Of a stretch of 64,000 nt of DNA, positions 17,472 through 27,630 are shown piece by piece (within the stretch, counting starts at the first letter, position 1; every line of letters begins with the position of its first letter). Position numbers and translations under genes: made by a program. The notes beneath the pieces are model-generated. The model saw only the letters and a list, made by a program, of their open reading frames with translations. It was not told the origin of the DNA and ran no database searches. The DNA lies in NCBI GenBank assembly GCA_947454485.1, contig CANGJJ010000008.1, forward strand, positions 62,001 to 126,000, read 5' to 3'. This stretch comes from Beijerinckiaceae bacterium. Its GTDB lineage: Bacteria; Pseudomonadota; Alphaproteobacteria; Rhizobiales; Beijerinckiaceae.

Positions 17472-18719
17472 CTAAAATTCTTCTGCTGTTGCTTTAAGGA
17501 GTGGGACGAGCGCTGTTGCTGCCCCGCGTGCTGAATCGCGAATAGCGCCCATGATGACATCTCGTGGAAGACCGCGTTTGAAGTCAGGGCGGTCAATAAA
17601 TGTGCGCGCATTCGTAGAGACCGCAATCTTCTTTGCAGTATCTTTGATCGAGCTTGGCACATGTTCGAGATCTTCGCCTTTACGGCGCACGATCCGCGAT
17701 CCCATTGTGCAATTGATTTGCGACGTGCCAGCGCCCTTGCTGCGCTCGACCTTGATTAAGCCTGCGCGAATTTCAAAGCCGTTCATTTGTGTTGAATCAG
17801 GTTGCGCGAGGATTTGGGCCTGAACACCGAGGCGCTGTTGCAAGACACGCAGGATGCGGCCTTCAGTCCATGGGCTTTCGGGAGGCAAGATCGCGACATT
17901 GGCGACTTTTGCGCGATCAAGCGCGTCCAAAATCATGAGGCTATAGATATGCTGGATTTCGCGGCTGAGCTTCGTCATCTCGCGCTGGCGTGCATCGGGG
18001 CTTTTGTCAGCGGCTGCATCTACGCCGCTTGTAATCAGCCCGTCTATGTCGATCGGCAATGGTGATGGCATCACCATGTTTTTCACCTGAAAGACCGCAC
18101 TCGCGCGCTCGCGCTTGTCGCGTAGATATTTGGCTGTGCGATCCAGCAGCTCTTCAACAGCCGCGAAGAACACGCTTTGATAGTGCCGCGCGATCTCAGC
18201 GTCGCTGGGACGATTGCGCCCATGAATGACCTGATTGACGACAATCATCGTGCTGTAGAGGGACTCAAACCGGTTTTGATTCCTGAACGCTGCCTTGTCT
18301 GTCATGACATCAACAGCAGCCGAGACACTGATAGTGGTCAGAAACTCATTCGGGAGGCCAGGCGAGGTGATGGTGATAATGTCATGCTGCGCGCGTGTGA
18401 CGGACAATGCGATGGGATTGCCTTCATCTTTGTCGTTCAGGCCAACGATGCGGGCAAAATCTTTTTTGGTGTCGACGATGGCCCGAACGCGGCGCGATAG
18501 TTCTGCTCCGTTCTTTTCAGCGGACTGATCGTCTCGAAGTGGATTGATGAGGTTGCGAAAGAGCGTACTCGTGTCGGAGACAGCGGTATCGTAATAGCAG
18601 CCCGCGAAGAAATGGGTTTGAGCCTCTTGCGCGCGTATAATTTGAGGGCAAGCGAGGGCTGCGGCAGTCGTTGCGGCAGAAATAAGCAGATCTCGACGAT
18701 GCATAGTGACTGCTTTCAT
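17472..18719 (-). CDS. Exported protein of unknown function with twin-arginine-type signal, first gene of operon
   Basis: This 415-residue protein leads the six-gene operon. Its N-terminus carries MHRRDLLISAATTAAALA, a twin-arginine-style signal; the consensus SRRxFLK is only partly met, so Tat export is likely but not certain. The ATG at 18719 is used here; the one at 18704 would start directly at MHRRD. The mature part is alpha/beta with no metal or cofactor motif I recognise. One segment, RAKVANVAILPPESPWTEGRILRVLQQRL, suggests a LolB/TolB-like or nucleotide-fold element, but that is a guess. The upstream AT-rich region holds a palindrome that may control it. Confidence 0.7.
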   Translation of the reverse strand: MKAVTMHRRDLLISAATTAAALACPQIIRAQEAQTHFFAGCYYDTAVSDTSTLFRNLINPLRDDQSAEKNGAELSRRVRAIVDTKKDFARIVGLNDKDEGNPIALSVTRAQHDIITITSPGLPNEFLTTISVSAAVDVMTDKAAFRNQNRFESLYSTMIVVNQVIHGRNRPSDAEIARHYQSVFFAAVEELLDRTAKYLRDKRERASAVFQVKNMVMPSPLPIDIDGLITSGVDAAADKSPDARQREMTKLSREIQHIYSLMILDALDRAKVANVAILPPESPWTEGRILRVLQQRLGVQAQILAQPDSTQMNGFEIRAGLIKVERSKGAGTSQINCTMGSRIVRRKGEDLEHVPSSIKDTAKKIAVSTNARTFIDRPDFKRGLPRDVIMGAIRDSARGAATALVPLLKATAEEF

Positions 18720-18740
18720 TCGAGCAGATGATTAATGAAA

Positions 18741-18758
18741 GATCACTTTTATGTGATC
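18741..18758. promoter_or_regulatory. Palindrome GATCAC-N6-GTGATC, candidate operator
   Basis: A perfect 6-base inverted repeat with a six-base spacer lies 22 bases upstream of the first gene of the six-gene operon, a position where a bound repressor would block transcription. A further half-site-like GTGAT occurs at 18768-18772. The divergently encoded XRE-type protein is the obvious candidate binder; this is inference. Confidence 0.4.
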
Positions 18759-19165
18759 ATTGGGATAGTGATTATCTATTCATCAAAAAGGATGTTTTTG
18801 TTGTCTTAAAAAAGAGGATTGCAACAATTTTATCATTGATTTGGCTTCGATGACTTCTTCAAGCACTTGAGTTTCGGTTGAAGAGAATGTGAGAGGCCTT
18901 AAGCGAGTTAGTGATGGCAAAATCGCTCAAAGAGATTTTGGCGCGCATTCTTGAGGCGCGAGTCTGCGTGGTTTCGCATATCGGATGTGCTTTTAGCTTG
19001 TATGGTCGGCGTTGTTTTGTGCCAGCGCCAGCCCATCGTTGACATCATTGGTTGCTTGTCGCTCGTCATATCGGGTCGCAAGATGGCAGTCAGCGTCAGC
19101 TGACTTTGTTGGATCTTGTGATCGGCTTTATTCAACTCGGGCGCCATTACCTATTTTGGGTACAC

Positions 19166-19171
19166 TATAAT
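19166..19171 (+). promoter_or_regulatory. Candidate -10 element (TATAAT) of the XRE regulator gene
   Basis: A perfect TATAAT lies 50 bases before the chosen ATG at 19222. No good -35 hexamer is seen at 16-18 bases upstream, so an activator or an atypical promoter is possible. Confidence 0.4.
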
Positions 19172-19221
19172 TTAATCCTGTTTTTTTTGACACTCAGTTG
19201 AGCGCTTTGTATAAACGCGCA

Positions 19222-19875
19222 ATGTCAAATGCCGACACCGATCTTGCTGTGCACTCGGCTCGGGCTTCTCGTCTGAAGGCCGCGAGGATCGACGCCGGTT
19301 TTCGCACTGCCAGAGAGGCGGCTGAGCGGCTTCAAATTCCCTATCCCACTTATGCAGGCCATGAGAATGGCAGCCGTGGGATCAAGGATGGTGAGCTGCT
19401 TTTATATTCGGAAGCCTTCAAAACATCTGTGACTTGGATTGCATTCGGGATTCAGGCGACTGTGAATAAGGCTTTGTTGCCTTCGGTCGCATTTTTTGAC
19501 ACCATCAAACCGATGGATGATCTTGCGAATGGACTTGAAGGTTTCATCGAGGTTGAGGCGCCGTTCCCAATCCCGAGTGGTGTGTCTGTCGTGCGGATTC
19601 CGGACGACCATCTGTCTCCCACTTACTTTAAGAATGAACTGCTTCTCATCCAGTCAGCCGGTACTTTGTCTGGCTGCATCGCAAAGCGCTGCCTCATCAT
19701 TCTAGAAAAGCAGAATAGTGCCGGACCCGAGCGGGTTTCAGTTGCTGGCACAATCTTGCGCGTTACGACTGCAGGGCAGGGTGATGTGCAGGAGATTACG
19801 GGGCGCGTTCATTTTGAGGCGCGTATTTTATGGGCGGCCGAAGTCGTCGGCATCGTCGCCAATCAAGCTGCCTGA
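19222..19875 (+). CDS. XRE-type helix-turn-helix, phage-repressor-like regulator
   Basis: This 217-residue putative DNA-binding protein has an N-terminal HTH domain (residues ~15-75) with the sequence RLKAARIDAGFRTAREAAERLQ followed by YPTYAGHENGSR, the classic XRE recognition-helix region. The C-terminal ~120 residues are beta-rich and resemble the S24-like dimerisation part of phage-type repressors, but I cannot identify a Ser-Lys autocleavage dyad. I prefer the ATG at 19222; a TTG at 19198 would add eight residues. It is divergent from the six-gene exported-protein operon and upstream of the autotransporter, so it may control either. The translation shown is split here only for description. 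Confidence 0.75.
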   Translation: MSNADTDLAVHSARASRLKAARIDAGFRTAREAAERLQIPYPTYAGHENGSRGIKDGELLLYSEAFKTSVTWIAFGIQATVNKALLPSVAFFDTIKPMDDLANGLEGFIEVEAPFPIPSGVSVVRIPDDHLSPTYFKNELLLIQSAGTLSGCIAKRCLIILEKQNSAGPERVSVAGTILRVTTAGQGDVQEITGRVHFEARILWAAEVVGIVANQAA

Positions 19876-20376
19876 CAAGGTCCGTCTGTCAGAGCATTGA
19901 TAGAAGCCCGCGCGTTTCTGCGGCTTGTGATCCTCTTTATATATCGCATCCAGCGGGACTTTATGGTCGTCCGCTGTGTTCGACTGACCATCTTGGCTGG
20001 GCCGTGCGGCGGCATTTGACCGAGCGGGCAAGGTTCTACCTGCTCTTTGAGTGACGCGGCACCGGAAGTTGTCTCCTCTTGGCGCGGCTAAGACGACTCA
20101 CGGGCAATCAGGCAGGCGCCAACTCCATCTGCCGATCGACAGAGGTGCCGGCAAAACAGGTGACGCACCCCCGTCCAAGCCTCCCGCGTTTATGCTTTAT
20201 GAGTATCTTCGCGGAGAGATTCGCCCGAATTTCAGGTTAATTTTTACACAAAAAGCGTAAATTACTTTGAATGAAATGCTTTTTGCATAAAACTTACAAA
20301 AGGGCTGTTACGGGTCGTGGCGAGGTACCCGCTTCTTCTTAGCGGGTTCGCGAAACCGTTTCGAAAGTGCCCGTCT
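19876..20376. other. Intergenic region upstream of the autotransporter
   Basis: About 500 bases without a convincing gene. Bases 20235-20300 are strikingly A/T-rich and probably contain the autotransporter promoter, but I see no -35/-10 pair with good spacing. A minus-strand frame overlapping 19828-20031 is open for 67 codons and reads like protein in places (VPLDAIYKEDHKPQKRAGF), but has no recognisable family or ribosome binding site. Confidence 0.5.
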
Positions 20377-23300
20377 ATGACCCTTCAGGTTCCGAACACA
20401 AACGCTCTTCTTGTTGCGGCCAATGAGCGCCGCGCGGATGCTGCCAATATTGCGCGTCTGTCGAAGTGCTCTGTCTCGATGATTGCTTTGGCGGCGGGGT
20501 TGATTGTAGTCGCCGGTGCAACGCAAGTTCGCGCGCAGACTTCGATCACCACCGACCAGACAGGCATTGCGGGTACGGCTGGCAGTGTGATTGGTGACTC
20601 TGGAACCGCTGGCGGCGTTGGTAGCACGGGTGGTTTTGGCGGTAGCGGCGGCAATGGCGGCGCGGGTGGTAATGGCGGTAATGCGGGTGTGACCGGCGCG
20701 TCCGGCAATACGGGTACGGCTGGTATGTCCGGCACGTCCGGCACCAGCGGCGGTACCGCTGCGGGCAATACGGCTGCTGCTAACCCTGGTTTTGCTGGCT
20801 CTTCGGGAACTACAGGCGCTGCGCCTACCGGCCAAAGCGGTTCAACTGCTGGCGCTGGTGGTGCTGGTGGTGCTGGTGGCTCTGGTACGAGCGGCACACG
20901 CGGCCCTAGTGGCGTGACTGGTGCGACTGCGGGCAGCCCTGGCGGCATTGGTGGCACAGGCTATACGGGCCCGACGGCTGGTGGCCTTCTCATTGGGCCT
21001 AGCGCGACCATTCGCGGCGGCATCGGTGGCACGGGTGCTACCGGCGGCACGGGCGGCACGGGCGGCACCGGTGGTGCTGGCGGTGCTGGTGGCGCTGGCG
21101 GCAATGGCGGTGCTGGCGGCAATGGTGGCAACGGCTTTACAGGCTCGACTGGTAACACAGGCTCTGGTGGCGCTGGTGGCGCTGGTGGGGCGGGCGGTGC
21201 TGGCGGCGCTGGTGGCGCTGGCGGAACCGGTGGCACGGGTGGCCGCGGCGCGGCAGGCGGCAGCGGCGGTGCTGGTGGCGCTGGTATCTATAATGCTTCG
21301 ACCCTGACCATTTGGAACTTCGGTTCGGTCATCGGCGGCACGGGCGGCGCTGGTGGCGCTACAGGCGCGGCTGGAGCAGCTGGTGCAGCAGGTGCAACCG
21401 GGACAACCGGTGCGGCCGGATCTGCCGGCGCGACCGGCAATGCTGGTTCTGGTAACATCACTGATGGCAGCACAGGTGGTGCGCCGGGCGCTGGTGGCGC
21501 AGCTGGTGCAGGCGGTGCCGGTGGTGCAGGCGGCGCTGGTGGCGCTGGCGGTTCTGGTGGTACGGCTGGTCTGCAAGGCAATGGCGGCGCAGGCATTCAG
21601 TCTGCTGGTGGTACGCTGACCCTGACCAACTATGGCACGGGCGTCATTGCTGGCGGCATCGGCTATGCAGGCGGCGCTGGTGTTTTGGTCACGGGCGGTA
21701 CTGCATCGATCACCAATAGTGGAACGATCGACGGCGGCGAGGGTAATTTAGGTGCGGGCGGCGCTGGTATCGTGGCCTCTGGCCTGTCGCTCAACCTGAC
21801 AAACGAGCTCTTTGGTATCATCACCGGTGGCACAGGCGCTGTAACGGCTTCGGGTTCTTCCGGCGTTCTCGTGACTTCGGGCACAGCAAGCATCAACAAC
21901 AACGGTATCATTCAGGGTGGTTCGGGCGGTTCGACTGGCCTTGCAACTGGTGGTGATGCGATCCATGTGTCGGGCGGCGTTGCTTCGATCACCAACTTCG
22001 GCGCGCTGATCGGTGGTGCGTCGGGTGGTACGGGCCTCGATGGCTATGGCATCAATGTGACGGGTAGCGGCTCAGTCTCACATCTGACGAACTCGCAGGG
22101 CGGTTCAACTGCTGGCCCCGGCGTGTCGCCCACGATGGTTGGTCTGACCTATAGTGGCGCCTTGCCGACCAACTATAATATGGTGATCAATAGCGACACT
22201 TATTATGGTCAGCTCTTCGTCACCAATGGTACCGGCAACATGACCTTCGGTGTCACGCAGGTGAACCCGGGTAGCTCCAATCTGCCGGCTGGCGATCCCC
22301 TGACACGCATCAGATATCATGAGGTGGTGACGGGCGTGACTGCGGCGCAATATAACAACACGCCGAATGCGGCCGGCTGGTGGGGCACCTATGCCAACAC
22401 CCAGTGGCGGTTGGAGCAGCACGACCCCAATAATTGGGATCTGGTGTTGATCTTCAGCCCCGATCTGCAAAACACCACATCTGCCATGCTGCGCAATGGT
22501 GGTGCACTTGCCAACACATTGGATCGTCGTTCAACCGCATTGGCTTTCATGGCCAATTATGATTGCCCGACCTTCGACAAGAATGGCCTGTGCATCTCCT
22601 TCCAGGCGCGCTACAGCAGCTTCCAGTCGGACAATGAGGGTGCTGGTGTTCTCACCGCCGCCTATCGTCTGGGTGATGCGCTTCGCATCGGCGGCTTTAT
22701 TGACTATAGCGGTCAAGACAAGAGCGCCAATGGCCTGAAGTTCTCTGAGGCGTCGCCGACCTTCGGTGCCTTCATTGGTTATGATCAGCGCGTCAATGGC
22801 ACTGGCCTGAAGGGCAAGGTCATTGCAGCTGCCCATAACGATAAGGTCACTGTCACGCGTGATCTGATGACCTTTACGGAAGCTGGTTCGGGCCGCGCCT
22901 CCATCAACTCCTATATGGTTGCTGGTGAACTGGGTTGGGGCTTTGCGCTGGGTGGCGGCATGGTGGCCACGCCTTATGCTGGCATTCGTTACACGGATGT
23001 GTCGCGTAAGGGTTACTCAGAAACGCCGGTGGCCTATTCGGTTGAGTTCCCGATCACCTATAACGACTTCTATCGTCGCATGACGACGATGACCGGTGGT
23101 CTGCGTCTCGCGGGCAAGTTGGGTGACAAGGCTGGTTACCAGATCGGTGCTGGTGTCGAACAAGATGTGAGCGCTCAGAACAGCCTCTATTCTGGTACGT
23201 CCAACATCTTCGGTCTTGGGTCCTTCGGCTTTGCCACCACCACGACCATCAACAAGACCCGTGGTGTTGGTTCGGTCAGCTTGTTCTACCAGTTTGACAA

Positions 23301-23397
23301 GAACCAGCGTGTGCTGGGCTCGGTCAATGTGCGTAGCCAGGCCAATTCGAATGACACAGCTGTGACCGCAATCGGCGGCTACCAGCTCTCCTTCTAA
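20377..23397 (+). CDS. Glycine-rich autotransporter (type Va-like) outer-membrane protein
   Basis: This large surface protein has about 1006 residues. A long N-terminal signal (CSVSMIALAAGLIVVAG... ending VRAQ) with an extended charged region is typical of autotransporters. The passenger first runs through ~370 residues of glycine-rich repeats (GGAGGAGGAGG, GGTGGTGG). It then has beta-helix repeats of the type VLVTGGTASITNSGTI, and finally a ~280-residue C-terminal beta-barrel (from about LANTLDRRSTALAFM) ending in the expected aromatic residue (YQLSF). The barrel should insert in the outer membrane and display the passenger. The ATG at 20377 is preferred; a GTG at 20317 would add 20 residues. 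The binding target is unknown. Confidence 0.85.
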   Translation: MTLQVPNTNALLVAANERRADAANIARLSKCSVSMIALAAGLIVVAGATQVRAQTSITTDQTGIAGTAGSVIGDSGTAGGVGSTGGFGGSGGNGGAGGNGGNAGVTGASGNTGTAGMSGTSGTSGGTAAGNTAAANPGFAGSSGTTGAAPTGQSGSTAGAGGAGGAGGSGTSGTRGPSGVTGATAGSPGGIGGTGYTGPTAGGLLIGPSATIRGGIGGTGATGGTGGTGGTGGAGGAGGAGGNGGAGGNGGNGFTGSTGNTGSGGAGGAGGAGGAGGAGGAGGTGGTGGRGAAGGSGGAGGAGIYNASTLTIWNFGSVIGGTGGAGGATGAAGAAGAAGATGTTGAAGSAGATGNAGSGNITDGSTGGAPGAGGAAGAGGAGGAGGAGGAGGSGGTAGLQGNGGAGIQSAGGTLTLTNYGTGVIAGGIGYAGGAGVLVTGGTASITNSGTIDGGEGNLGAGGAGIVASGLSLNLTNELFGIITGGTGAVTASGSSGVLVTSGTASINNNGIIQGGSGGSTGLATGGDAIHVSGGVASITNFGALIGGASGGTGLDGYGINVTGSGSVSHLTNSQGGSTAGPGVSPTMVGLTYSGALPTNYNMVINSDTYYGQLFVTNGTGNMTFGVTQVNPGSSNLPAGDPLTRIRYHEVVTGVTAAQYNNTPNAAGWWGTYANTQWRLEQHDPNNWDLVLIFSPDLQNTTSAMLRNGGALANTLDRRSTALAFMANYDCPTFDKNGLCISFQARYSSFQSDNEGAGVLTAAYRLGDALRIGGFIDYSGQDKSANGLKFSEASPTFGAFIGYDQRVNGTGLKGKVIAAAHNDKVTVTRDLMTFTEAGSGRASINSYMVAGELGWGFALGGGMVATPYAGIRYTDVSRKGYSETPVAYSVEFPITYNDFYRRMTTMTGGLRLAGKLGDKAGYQIGAGVEQDVSAQNSLYSGTSNIFGLGSFGFATTTTINKTRGVGSVSLFYQFDKNQRVLGSVNVRSQANSNDTAVTAIGGYQLSF
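20560..21580 (+). repeat. GC-rich triplet/hexamer repeat tract inside the autotransporter gene
   Basis: This stretch is built largely of GGTGGCGCT-, GGCGGCAAT- and GGCGGCACG-like units encoding Gly-Gly-Ala, Gly-Gly-Asn and Gly-Gly-Thr triplets, with the densest runs near 21050-21130, 21160-21280 and 21500-21560. In-frame gain or loss of units by slippage or recombination would change passenger length without breaking the frame. On the opposite strand it creates long spurious proline-alanine frames. Confidence 0.8.
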
Positions 23398-23404
23398 GAC
23401 ATAT

Positions 23405-23442
23405 CACCGGCGCTGGATGATTAAGTCAGCCAAGCGCCGGTG
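23405..23442 (+). terminator. Hairpin after the autotransporter gene
   Basis: Ten-base perfect arms (CACCGGCGCT at 23405-23414 and AGCGCCGGTG at 23433-23442) with an 18-base loop lie eight bases after the autotransporter stop. There is no strong T-run after it (CCTTTCATCT), so it may stabilise the mRNA end or act as a weak terminator. Confidence 0.5.
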
Positions 23443-23454
23443 CCTTTCATCTGG

Positions 23455-23485
23455 GGCGCCTGATGTCTTCACGACATCGGGCGCC
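23455..23485 (+). terminator. Second strong hairpin after the autotransporter gene
   Basis: GGCGCCTGATGTC (23455-23467) pairs with GACATCGGGCGCC (23473-23485) over 13 positions with one G-U wobble and a five-base loop. It stands 13 bases after the first hairpin. The following TTCGTTCAT is only partly T-rich. The pair of hairpins most likely ends the autotransporter transcript. Confidence 0.5.
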
Positions 23486-23635
23486 TTCGTTCATATGGGC
23501 AAGCCGATTCTGGATAAAGATCAGTAAAACATCGTTGTGGCGGAGGAGAAAAAAATGCTTGTTTCTTATTTCATCCGCTTGGCACTCTTGGTGCGCGAAG
23601 GCGCGTAGCGTTTACGCTAGGGAAGGGGTCGTACA

Positions 23636-24772
23636 GTGGCGTCAATCGGTCTTTGCATGATCGTTAAAAATGAAACGCATGTCATCCGGCAGTGCCTCGA
23701 CAGCGTGGCCCCTTTTGTTGACTATGTGCTTATCTGCGACACGGGTTCGAGCGATGGCACGCAGGACCTTTGCCGAGCTTGGTGTGCCGAGCATCAGATC
23801 GCGGGCGAAGTCTATCAAGATCATTGGCGCGACTTTGCGTCCAATCGCTCGCGCGCCCTTGAATTGCTACGCTCGCGCTCTGAGATCGACTATGCGTTGA
23901 TCATGGACGCTGATGATGTCCTTCATTTTGACCCTCAGACCAATGTGCAGGAGCTCAAAGCAAAGCTTGATGCTGATATCTATATGCTGAACCTGCTTGA
24001 TGCGGGGGTCAGTTATCAACGCGTTCAGCTCGTTCGCAATCATCAAAACAATTTCTATCGCGGCGTCTTGCATGAATTTCTGGTTGCACCGGAGAATGCC
24101 AAGTCAGCCAATCTTCAAGGGCTTTGGGTCGAGTCGCGTCGGCTCGGCGCGCGCAACAAAGACCCCGAGAAATATATTCGCGATGCTGAGGTCTTGGAAA
24201 AGGCTCTGCTGAGCGAAACCGATGAATTCATGCGCGCGCGTTACACATTCTATCTGGCGCAATCATATAAAGACGCGGGCGATCGCAAAAATGCGATCAT
24301 CCACTATCGGCAACGTGCCCTAATGGGGTTTTGGCAAGAAGAGGTTTTCATCAGTCTCTACCGGGTCGCCCAGCTCATGGAAGCAGAGGGCGCGTCGGAA
24401 GACAATGTCTTGCAAGCATACAAAGATGCGAGCGCAGCCCAGCCAAGCCGTCTGGAGGCTTTGCACGGAGCGGCGCGCTTATGCCGGCTCACGAAGCGAT
24501 ATGATGAGGGCTATCGTCTTGCTCTTGCGGGACTGTTCTTGGCCAAACCAGTCGGCGGTCTTTTTGTCGAGAACTGGATTTATGACTTTGCATTTTTGGA
24601 TGAGTTTGCAGTGCTTGCTTATTGGGCCGGCCATTATCGTGAATCGCTCGATGCGTGTTGTGACTTGCTGATGCGCAATGTCGTGCCTGCTGAACATGTA
24701 GAGCGTGTTCGGCAGAATGCGATTTATGCGCGTGGCAAAGTGCCGTTGTCTTGGGCGCTGAGCGCGTCATGA
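23636..24772 (+). CDS. Family 2 glycosyltransferase with C-terminal TPR-like region
   Basis: A GT-A fold glycosyltransferase of 378 residues. The start of the GT2 domain (SIGLCMIVKNET), the CDTGSSDGTQD nucleotide-sugar loop (residues ~35-44) and the metal-binding DADD (91-94) are clear. The C-terminal half (from about residue 195) is helical with tetratricopeptide-like pairs (RYTFYLAQSYKDAGD). The start codon is GTG, with AGGGG about ten bases upstream. The sugar donor and acceptor are unknown; with gmd and fcl downstream, a role in building a fucose-containing surface glycan or glycosylating a surface protein is inferred. Confidence 0.85.
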   Translation: MASIGLCMIVKNETHVIRQCLDSVAPFVDYVLICDTGSSDGTQDLCRAWCAEHQIAGEVYQDHWRDFASNRSRALELLRSRSEIDYALIMDADDVLHFDPQTNVQELKAKLDADIYMLNLLDAGVSYQRVQLVRNHQNNFYRGVLHEFLVAPENAKSANLQGLWVESRRLGARNKDPEKYIRDAEVLEKALLSETDEFMRARYTFYLAQSYKDAGDRKNAIIHYRQRALMGFWQEEVFISLYRVAQLMEAEGASEDNVLQAYKDASAAQPSRLEALHGAARLCRLTKRYDEGYRLALAGLFLAKPVGGLFVENWIYDFAFLDEFAVLAYWAGHYRESLDACCDLLMRNVVPAEHVERVRQNAIYARGKVPLSWALSAS

Positions 24773-24794
24773 TCTGACTTGGGATTGAATCAGG

Positions 24795-25430
24795 ATGCGA
24801 TCTATCTCCTTGCTCTACACGACCGCTAGGCCACAGGTCATCAGCAAAGTCATAGAAAGGTGGTTTGCAGAAGATCCTCAAGAGATCGACATGATCGTGG
24901 TGACGGATGATCCCTTTCATGGAGATGTCGCGCATCCATCTGTGCGCTTTGTTGTCAATTCTGGGCGCAGAGATGCGGTGACGGGTTGGAATTTGGCCGC
25001 GCAGTTGTCTGCGGGTGATATTTTGATTCAGGTTTCAGATGATCTGTTTCCGCCCCTCAAATGGGCTGAAACCATTCGCAGTATGATCGATCAATTGGTC
25101 GAAATTCGAAGCGACGTTGTTTTGAACCTGCTTGATGAGCGTCGAGACCAAAGGGCGGTGTTTCACCCCATTTTGACACGGGCAGCCTTTGACAAACTGT
25201 CCTACCTATATCCGCCAGATTTTGAATCTATGTTCTCTGACAATTGGTTTTGCGCATATCATAAGAAATATAGTTGCTATGCCTGCAGCAATGAAATCTT
25301 CTGGCACCATCGGCACCGCACCACTCACGAGGTGGAGATTGATGACGTGATGCTAGCTCATGAAAGCCCCGAGCGTTTTGAAAAAGGCAAAGAAACTTTT
25401 AAAAAATATATTCGAGAGCATGATCTCTAA
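24795..25430 (+). CDS. Putative glycosyltransferase-like protein (GT-A fold)
   Basis: This 211-residue protein starts 22 bases after the glycosyltransferase gene and is probably co-transcribed. A DxD-like motif (IQVSDD, residue ~76) and the preceding TGWNLAAQLSAGDILIQ match the GT-A nucleotide-sugar fold, and an N-terminal strand reads ISLLYTTARP. It is shorter than most GT2 enzymes. A C-terminal segment (YSCYACSNEIFWHHRHR) contains two cysteines and a histidine cluster that could bind metal. No known specificity. Confidence 0.65.
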   Translation: MRSISLLYTTARPQVISKVIERWFAEDPQEIDMIVVTDDPFHGDVAHPSVRFVVNSGRRDAVTGWNLAAQLSAGDILIQVSDDLFPPLKWAETIRSMIDQLVEIRSDVVLNLLDERRDQRAVFHPILTRAAFDKLSYLYPPDFESMFSDNWFCAYHKKYSCYACSNEIFWHHRHRTTHEVEIDDVMLAHESPERFEKGKETFKKYIREHDL

Positions 25431-25454
25431 TTTTAGATTCCGAGGGGCTGCTCG

Positions 25455-27442
<1,988 letters not shown>

Positions 27443-27630
27443 TCAGAACGCCTGCTGCTGTCTGCAGAACAGCTTTTATTAAATCAAAATTGTTGGCCTG
27501 TGACTACTCATCGTCGTGACGCGAGAGTTGCTTTGTGCAGTAATTCTCAAGTCTTCAACTGCTTTTGGGGAAGAGTTTCATCGCGTCGTGATTGCCAATG
27601 CAACCCTTATGAAACGAGATATTTTGCGAT

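Larger units (their letters stand above)
18720..19221. other. AT-rich divergent intergenic region between exported-protein operon and XRE regulator
   Basis: About 500 bases, clearly richer in A and T than the rest of the window, especially 18720-18850 and 19150-19195. It must hold the promoters of both the minus-strand operon and the regulator. A palindrome (18741-18758) and a TATAAT (19166-19171) are listed separately. A 79-codon minus-strand frame at 18908-19147 looks non-coding. Confidence 0.6.

Noticed and set aside
12622-18719. Curli secretion or flagellar system
   Set aside because: No csgA/B/E/F-type or flagellar structural genes are present, and no lipobox on the CsgG-like proteins; only the fold resemblance stands.
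18908-19147. A 79-codon minus-strand open frame
   Set aside because: No ribosome binding site, no recognisable motif, and it lies in the AT-rich regulatory gap.
19828-20031. A 67-codon minus-strand frame with protein-like segment (VPLDAIYKEDHKPQKRAGF)
   Set aside because: Overlaps the 3' end of the XRE gene and has no known family or start signal; could be a small gene but evidence is insufficient.
20385-21596. Long minus-strand proline/alanine-rich frames (and threonine/alanine-rich ones) opposite the autotransporter passenger
   Set aside because: They are the complement of GGC/GGT repeat codons, have no family similarity or ribosome binding site, and lie wholly within a gene with a strong domain structure on the other strand.
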